Assembly: GCF_009742725.1 (NCBI RefSeq) | Contig: NZ_WPHG01000001.1 | Location: forward strand, 718,001 to 782,000 | Length of the DNA: 64,000 bases | Origin: Nitratireductor arenosus | Lineage (GTDB): Bacteria > Pseudomonadota > Alphaproteobacteria > Rhizobiales > Rhizobiaceae | Reading direction: 5' to 3' | Part shown: in pieces, positions 59,585-64,000 of the stretch | Numbering within the stretch: the stretch's first letter is position 1 | Layout of the letters: every line of letters starts with the position of its first letter | Program-made: the position numbers and the translations under genes | Notes under the pieces: model-generated | What the model was told of the DNA's origin: nothing | The model's input: only the letters and a program-made list of their open reading frames with translations | The model's database searches: none

Positions 59585-59859
59585 TCAGTCGCGGCGCGGC
59601 GCGATCAGATCCCACAGATTGCCGTAAAGGTCTTCGAAACGGCTACCGCACCATAATCTTCGCGCCGTGGCGCCTCGCGAAAGGCGACGCCGGCCGCGCG
59701 CATGCGGCGATAATCGCGGTCGAAATCGTCGGTCTCGAGGAACAGGAACACCCGCCCGCCCGTCTGGTCGCCGATCCGCGTCGCCTGGCGCGCATCCGTG
59801 GCCTTGGCCAACAGAACCCGGGCGCCATCTTCTCCCAGCGCCGGCACCGGGCGCTCACT
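59585..59859 (-). pseudogene. Decayed VOC/glyoxalase-fold gene
   Basis: The minus-strand frame encodes Gly-Ala-Arg-Val-Leu-Leu-Ala-Lys-Ala and Gln-Thr-Gly-Gly-Arg-Val-Phe-Leu-Phe-Leu-Glu-Thr-Asp-Asp-Phe, strongly VOC-like. It then loses the expected ending. Restoring one base near 59638 would read Val-Phe-Glu-Asp-Leu-Tyr-Gly-Asn-Leu-Trp-Asp-Leu-Ile-Ala-Pro-Arg-Arg-Asp and stop at 59585, the normal VOC end. The first 50 or so residues of the domain are missing, replaced by the end of the neighbouring gene. Two independent lesions argue for a real pseudogene. Confidence 0.8.
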
Positions 59860-60250
59860 GTACGCGGATATCGTAGCGGCCCAAAAGCCGGCGTCCGCGC
59901 AAATCGTAGACGAAAATCGCCACCTGCCCGTCCGGCAGGGCGACGTGCAGCGCGATCCGCTCGCCCGATAACGACTGCGACAGGATCCGAGCGCCGGCCG
60001 GCAGCGCAATTTCGGCCTCCACGAACGGCGTGTCAGCGGGCGCGGGAACCGGGCTGTCGCCCGCGGTTTGGGGCGCGTTGCCGGAAAAGCTCACCTTGTA
60101 GACAACCGCCCCCAGCACGGCCATAACGGCCACGAACAGGATACCTAGGTTGACGGCGACGAATCGGACCAGCTTACGGCGCACTTTTTCGGCAGCCGGA
60201 TCGAGCGGCTTTTCATCGGCCTCCTCGGTGGGAAATTGCGGTCGTTCCAT
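59855..60250 (-). CDS. Small single-pass membrane protein (DUF6476-like)
   Basis: 131 residues. Cytoplasmic acidic N-terminus (Glu-Glu-Ala-Asp-Glu-Lys), one membrane segment around residues 30-52 (Phe-Val-Ala-Val-Asn-Leu-Gly-Ile-Leu-Phe-Val-Ala), then a periplasmic part ending Phe-Val-Tyr-Asp-Leu-Arg-Gly-Arg-Arg-Leu-Leu-Gly. A small protein of this plan is conserved divergent to rluD in Hyphomicrobiales; I use the DUF6476 label tentatively. Its 3' end abuts the VOC pseudogene. Confidence 0.65.
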   Translation of the reverse strand: MERPQFPTEEADEKPLDPAAEKVRRKLVRFVAVNLGILFVAVMAVLGAVVYKVSFSGNAPQTAGDSPVPAPADTPFVEAEIALPAGARILSQSLSGERIALHVALPDGQVAIFVYDLRGRRLLGRYDIRVQ

Positions 60251-60315
60251 GGACGGTGTTTCCGTAGCGGACGGTCGATCTTGACGAGCGCCACTGATAG
60301 CCGAGGCACCACTAG

Positions 60316-61368
60316 ATGGAAAGAGGCGGCGACGTGAGGCAAAGTCACGCGGATATGCGCGCCGGCGACGAGCGCAGCTTGACCGTCGAGGACGAGGCGG
60401 CCGGCGGTCGGCTCGACCAATGGCTGGCCGGCCGGCTGGACGGCGCGTTGTCGCGTAACCGCATCCAGGGCCTGATCAAGGCAGGCGCGGTCACGGTCGG
60501 CGGCCTGATCGTGCGGGAGCCCAAACATAAGCTCGCCGTCAATGATCACGTCACGCTGATCCTGCCCGAACCGGAACCCGCCGACCCCGAAGGCGAGAAC
60601 ATCGCGCTCGACATCTTGTTCGAGGACGATCATCTGATCGTGCTCGACAAACCGGCCGGCATGGTCGTGCATCCGGCCGCCGGCAACTGGACCGGAACGT
60701 TGGTCAACGCGCTCCTCCATCATTGCGGCGACACCCTTTCGGGCGTCGGCGGGGTGCGCCGCCCCGGCATCGTGCACCGGCTCGACAAGGACACCAGCGG
60801 TGTGATGGTGGTGGCCAAATCCGACATCGCCCATCGCGGCCTGGCCGCAGGCTTTGCCGATCACGGCCGCGACGGCACGCTCGAGCGCGCCTACGCGGCC
60901 TTCGCCTGGGGGGCGCCCGAGCGTGACATGGGCACGATCGAAGCCGCGCTCGGCCGTTCGTCAACCGATCGCACCCGCCGCGCGGTGGTTGCGTCCGATC
61001 GGCCCGACGCCCGCCAGGCCATCACCCACTACAAGGTGATCGAGCGCTATCGCGCGGCCGACGGCAATGACGACGTGGCCGCATTGTTCGATTGCCGCCT
61101 GGAAACCGGCCGCACCCACCAGATCCGGGTTCATTTGGCGCATATCGGCCACCCGCTGATCGGAGATCCGGATTATGGCCGCGCCCTGCGCACCAAGGCA
61201 AACCGCCTGCCCGAACCGGCCCGCGATCTTGCGCGCGCCTTCCCGCGCCAGGCCCTGCACGCGCGCCTGCTCGGCTTTCGTCATCCGGTAAGCGGCGAAA
61301 CCATGCGGTTCGAGACCGCCCTACCGGACGACCTCGCCCAACTGGCTGCTTGCTTGCGCGCGCCATAA
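60316..61368 (+). CDS. rluD: RluA-family pseudouridine synthase (RluD-like)
   Basis: 350 residues. N-terminal S4 RNA-binding domain at about 31-78. Catalytic motif His154-Arg-Leu-Asp157-Lys-Asp-Thr-Ser-Gly. Gly-Arg-Thr-His-Gln-Ile-Arg-Val-His follows in the second block. It isomerises uridines in 23S rRNA (helix 69 for RluD). The start could also be the ATG at 60355. rpoH begins 175 bases after its stop. Confidence 0.93.
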   Translation: MERGGDVRQSHADMRAGDERSLTVEDEAAGGRLDQWLAGRLDGALSRNRIQGLIKAGAVTVGGLIVREPKHKLAVNDHVTLILPEPEPADPEGENIALDILFEDDHLIVLDKPAGMVVHPAAGNWTGTLVNALLHHCGDTLSGVGGVRRPGIVHRLDKDTSGVMVVAKSDIAHRGLAAGFADHGRDGTLERAYAAFAWGAPERDMGTIEAALGRSSTDRTRRAVVASDRPDARQAITHYKVIERYRAADGNDDVAALFDCRLETGRTHQIRVHLAHIGHPLIGDPDYGRALRTKANRLPEPARDLARAFPRQALHARLLGFRHPVSGETMRFETALPDDLAQLAACLRAP

Positions 61369-61423
61369 AAGTGGATAATTTTTGTTCACTTTAGAGTGAT
61401 TGGCGTTTCCGGTCGGAAGAGAC

Positions 61424-61453
61424 CGTGAAATCGCCCGAATCCTACCTATATTC
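61424..61453 (+). promoter_or_regulatory. Candidate rpoH promoter(s)
   Basis: GTGAAA (61425-61430) with TATATT (61448-61453) 17 bases later fits a sigma-70 site. The same stretch read as CGTGAAA (61424-61430), 14 bases, ACCTATAT (61445-61452) partly fits a heat-shock sigma site. Both readings are inferred. Confidence 0.45.
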
Positions 61454-61543
61454 CTTATATGGTGGCGGTGCGCCTTCTATGCGACCGCGCCTTACGGGCC
61501 CGCCGGTTCTCGGGGGCAAATTCCATCGGAGGGAGGGTGCTTT

Positions 61544-62455
61544 ATGGCCCAGACATTACCCAGTATCGTATCGGGAGAAGGCGGGCTTAGCCGCTATCTC
61601 GAGGAAATCCGCCGATTTCCCATGCTGCAGCCGGAAGAAGAATACATGCTCGCCAAGCGTTATCACGAGCATGGCGACACGGAGGCTGCGCATAGGCTCG
61701 TCACCAGCCATCTGCGGCTCGTCGCCAAGATCGGGATGGGGTATCGCGGTTACGGCCTGCCGATCGGCGAAGTCATTTCTGAAGGCAATGTCGGCCTCAT
61801 GCAGGCCGTGAAGAAATTCGAGCCGGAGCGCGGTTTCCGCCTCGCCACCTATGCGATGTGGTGGATCAAGGCGGCGATCCAGGAATATATCCTGCGTTCC
61901 TGGAGCCTGGTCAAAATGGGCACCACGGCCAACCAGAAGCGACTGTTCTTCAACCTGCGCAAGGTCAAGAGCAAGATCCAGGCGCTCGACGACGGCGACC
62001 TCAATCCCGAACAGGTCAGCGAGATCGCGACCCGGCTCAACGTCAGCGAGGAAGAAGTCATCTCGATGAACCGCCGGCTCTCCGGCGACGCCTCGCTCAA
62101 CGCGCCGATCCGCGCGACGGAAGGCGAATCGGGCGAGTGGCAGGACTGGCTGGTCGACACCAGCCGCTCGCAGGAGGAAATCCTGGTCGAGCAGGACGAA
62201 CTCGAAAACCGGCGCGGCATGCTCGGCGAGGCGCTCGGCGTCCTCAACGAGCGCGAGAGGCGCATTTTCGAGGCCCGCCGGCTGTCGGAAGACCCGCTCA
62301 CGCTTGAAGAGCTTTCGGGCGAATTCGACATCTCGCGCGAGCGCGTGCGTCAGATCGAGGTACGTGCTTTCGAGAAGGTACAGGAGGCCGTCAAGGCAGC
62401 GGCGAAACGCAAGGATCAGGCAATCCGCACCATCGACGCCGGTGCCGAAGCCTGA
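61544..62455 (+). CDS. rpoH: Heat-shock sigma factor RpoH
   Basis: 303 residues from ATG 61544, behind GGAGGGAGGG. Region 2 includes Leu-Val-Thr-Ser-His-Leu-Arg-Leu-Val and Trp-Trp-Ile-Lys-Ala-Ala-Ile-Gln-Glu-Tyr-Ile. The RpoH box appears as Asn-Gln-Lys-Arg-Leu-Phe-Phe-Asn-Leu-Arg. Region 4 ends with Ile-Ser-Arg-Glu-Arg-Val-Arg-Gln-Ile-Glu. It directs heat-shock transcription. rluD-rpoH adjacency is typical of the group. Confidence 0.96.
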   Translation: MAQTLPSIVSGEGGLSRYLEEIRRFPMLQPEEEYMLAKRYHEHGDTEAAHRLVTSHLRLVAKIGMGYRGYGLPIGEVISEGNVGLMQAVKKFEPERGFRLATYAMWWIKAAIQEYILRSWSLVKMGTTANQKRLFFNLRKVKSKIQALDDGDLNPEQVSEIATRLNVSEEEVISMNRRLSGDASLNAPIRATEGESGEWQDWLVDTSRSQEEILVEQDELENRRGMLGEALGVLNERERRIFEARRLSEDPLTLEELSGEFDISRERVRQIEVRAFEKVQEAVKAAAKRKDQAIRTIDAGAEA

Positions 62456-62495
62456 TCGAACGGCCGCGGTCGGCACGCGTTCCACGCTCCAAGAT

Positions 62496-64000
62496 CTAAC
62501 CGCTGGAGGCGGCTTCCCACGCCTTCAGCGCTTCCTCGAAGATCTTCTCGCCCGGCAGGCCCTTTTCCATGGTGACCAGCGCCCGTCGTCCCGATTTGTA
62601 GACGATCGGCAGGTCGATCCAGTTCTGGTCGCGCAGCATGCGCATGTTCTGCACGACCTCGGTGTCGGCATCGTTGAGCGCAACCAGGAAGAACCCGTCG
62701 GCGATCTTGGCCGGAATCCCGCGCAACGGATTGCCGGCCGCCTGCTCGGTCTCCTTCATCGTCATCCTAAGCACATTGTCGATCGGACCGCTGGCGAAAT
62801 TCTCCGGCGTCAGGAAAATCAGCTCCACGATATGACTTGCCGGAAGGGTCTGGTCGGCGTTGCGACGGATGGTCAGGCGCAGCTTCAGATCCTTGTCGGG
62901 AATAATCGCCTCGGCGCGGATCGCCGGCTCCGGCGGCAGATCGTTGCCGGGCGATTCCTGCGCCAGTGACCACACCACCGTTCCCGAATCCGCGGTTCCT
63001 TCCGCGACGGCCGTGCGTTCCTCATAGAAGATCGCCTTCTGCGCCACCGGTATGCCCGCCTCGCCGGCCGCGCCCGGCTCGCCGCCATTGTCGCCGGCTT
63101 CCGCGGCCGCCTCGCCGGTGCCCGGCAACGGCTCGCCCTCGGGCTGCGTTGCCGCCGCCATCGACGTACCCTCGCCGATAGAGGTTTCCCCGCCGGCCGG
63201 GCCTTCGTCGATTTCGCTACCATCCGTGTTGAGACGCTGGGTGAATTTCTGCGGTTCCTCGGCCGCGGTTTCGGCCGGGGCGACCGGATCCGGCGCCGTT
63301 GCCGCTTCCTCCTCCGGTTCGGCTTCCGGCTGCGGTTCCTGCGTTTCGGCGACGGGCTCGCTAACTGCCTCCTCACCCGCGTCCTGCGCCGCGATTTCGG
63401 TTTGCCCTTCCCCGAACAGACCCGCGAACCCGTCCTTGTTCAACCACATCGCGTAGGCCGCGCCACCGACAAGAATCACCACCGCGGCGGCCGCGATCCA
63501 TCGACCGAATGACGGCCGCGCACCCCTGTCAGCGGGTGGCGGCGGCACGTCTTCCGGTGCGAATTCGGGGTCGGCCAGCGGCTGCTGATCCGCATTGTCC
63601 GCCGTCTGAAAATCGACGTCGACCTCCGGCCCTTGAACCGAGCTTGACGCAGGCGGCGAGGCGGGCGGGGTAGCGGGTGCGCCCTCGGCGACCGGCTTGA
63701 CACCCCCGGGCCTGGGGCTGGCTATCGGCGCCGCCGGCGTAACGGCGGCCGCCGGTTCGGATTTGGCCTTGTCCGGCTTCGGTTTGGAAAGGTCGGCAAA
63801 AAGCGCGTCCAGTTCCGCGAGTGGATCGGAAGGTTCTGCCGGCGCCTTTGCCTGGAATTCCCGCTCGATCTCGCGAATGGCGTTTTCGAGTTGCTGGCGT
63901 TGCCGCTCGGCGATGGCCTCAGGCGGCGGCGGATTCATGGCGGCCAGCTTGGCGCCAATCGTCGCGCGAGCCTTCTGATAGACCTTCTCGCGAATTTCGG
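62496..64000 (-). CDS. Large membrane-anchored protein of unknown function (5' end beyond window)
   Basis: At least 500 residues: the frame stays open through 64000, and codons upstream of the internal ATG 63938 (Glu-Ile-Arg-Glu-Lys-Val-Tyr-Gln-Lys-Ala-Arg) look coding, so the true start is outside. A helical N-terminus and Pro/Ala linker lead to one membrane segment (Trp-Ile-Ala-Ala-Ala-Ala-Val-Val-Ile-Leu-Val-Gly) near 63450. A long acidic Ala/Glu/Pro region follows, then a folded C-terminal part of about 180 residues (Thr-Val-Val-Trp-Ser-Leu; Leu-Thr-Ile-Arg-Arg-Asn; Gly-Arg-Arg-Ala-Leu-Val). I do not recognise it. Confidence 0.75.
   Translation of the reverse strand, partial: EIREKVYQKARATIGAKLAAMNPPPPEAIAERQRQQLENAIREIEREFQAKAPAEPSDPLAELDALFADLSKPKPDKAKSEPAAAVTPAAPIASPRPGGVKPVAEGAPATPPASPPASSSVQGPEVDVDFQTADNADQQPLADPEFAPEDVPPPPADRGARPSFGRWIAAAAVVILVGGAAYAMWLNKDGFAGLFGEGQTEIAAQDAGEEAVSEPVAETQEPQPEAEPEEEAATAPDPVAPAETAAEEPQKFTQRLNTDGSEIDEGPAGGETSIGEGTSMAAATQPEGEPLPGTGEAAAEAGDNGGEPGAAGEAGIPVAQKAIFYEERTAVAEGTADSGTVVWSLAQESPGNDLPPEPAIRAEAIIPDKDLKLRLTIRRNADQTLPASHIVELIFLTPENFASGPIDNVLRMTMKETEQAAGNPLRGIPAKIADGFFLVALNDADTEVVQNMRMLRDQNWIDLPIVYKSGRRALVTMEKGLPGEKIFEEALKAWEAASSG

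Overview
The window is a GC-rich chromosomal segment from an alphaproteobacterium, most likely of the order Hyphomicrobiales (Rhizobiales). The evidence is gene content and order: an F1-only atpHAGDC operon whose beta subunit has an Ala/Lys-rich N-terminal extension, envC-ctpA-deacetylase-rppH, sdhAF4-htpX-rsmB-heparinase-purH, a 1594-residue NAD-glutamate dehydrogenase, usg, serC-serA preceded by tandem Omp25/Omp31-like porins, and rluD-rpoH. Almost all of it is core chromosome. I saw no insertion sequence, prophage, CRISPR array or defence island. The genus cannot be fixed from the sequence alone.

Layout. 1-3.5 kb: cell-envelope proteases and hydrolase activator (envC end, ctpA, polysaccharide deacetylase), then rppH. 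3.5-7.5 kb: copper module on the minus strand (copper P-type ATPase, cueR, a formyltransferase) driven by a textbook CueR operator. 7.6-12.9 kb: atpHAGDC on the minus strand, ending in a strong terminator. 13-19 kb: small membrane and exported proteins, an ASCH protein, priA, transaldolase/Fsa, acyltransferase, lptE. 19-23 kb: leuS, yggS-type PLP protein, usg. 23-27.4 kb: sterol-desaturase-like protein coupled to an acyltransferase-3 protein, then acs. 27.5-30.4 kb: lipoprotein, a tiny ORF with an extended Shine-Dalgarno, a TadG-like VWA protein, secreted nuclease. 30.5-43 kb: sdhAF4, htpX, rsmB, heparinase-like, purH, MFS, NAD-GDH. 43-48 kb: CMD-type peroxidase, YciI protein, LysE exporter, TetR, and a beta-helix/diheme cytochrome pair. 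48-55 kb: glmM, two porins, serC, serA, DMT exporter. 55.9-59.3 kb: subtilase, basic secreted protein, ECF sigma and anti-sigma. 59.4-64 kb: tRNA-Glu, a decayed VOC gene, a small membrane protein, rluD, rpoH, and the 3' part of a large anchored protein running off the right edge.

The points I find most worth following are these. (1) At 28.1 kb a 22-codon ORF sits behind a 15-nt perfect complement to the 16S 3' end. Its own transcript carries, 100 nt downstream, a 10-nt copy of the anti-Shine-Dalgarno that can pair back to it. (2) At 55.9-59.3 kb the periplasmic C-terminal domain of the anti-sigma factor resembles the propeptide (I9-like) domain of the subtilase encoded upstream, which suggests a protease-gated signalling circuit. 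(3) A TetR-controlled beta-helix plus diheme-cytochrome pair of unknown function. (4) A VOC/glyoxalase gene that is both 5'-truncated and frameshifted beside the tRNA-Glu gene.
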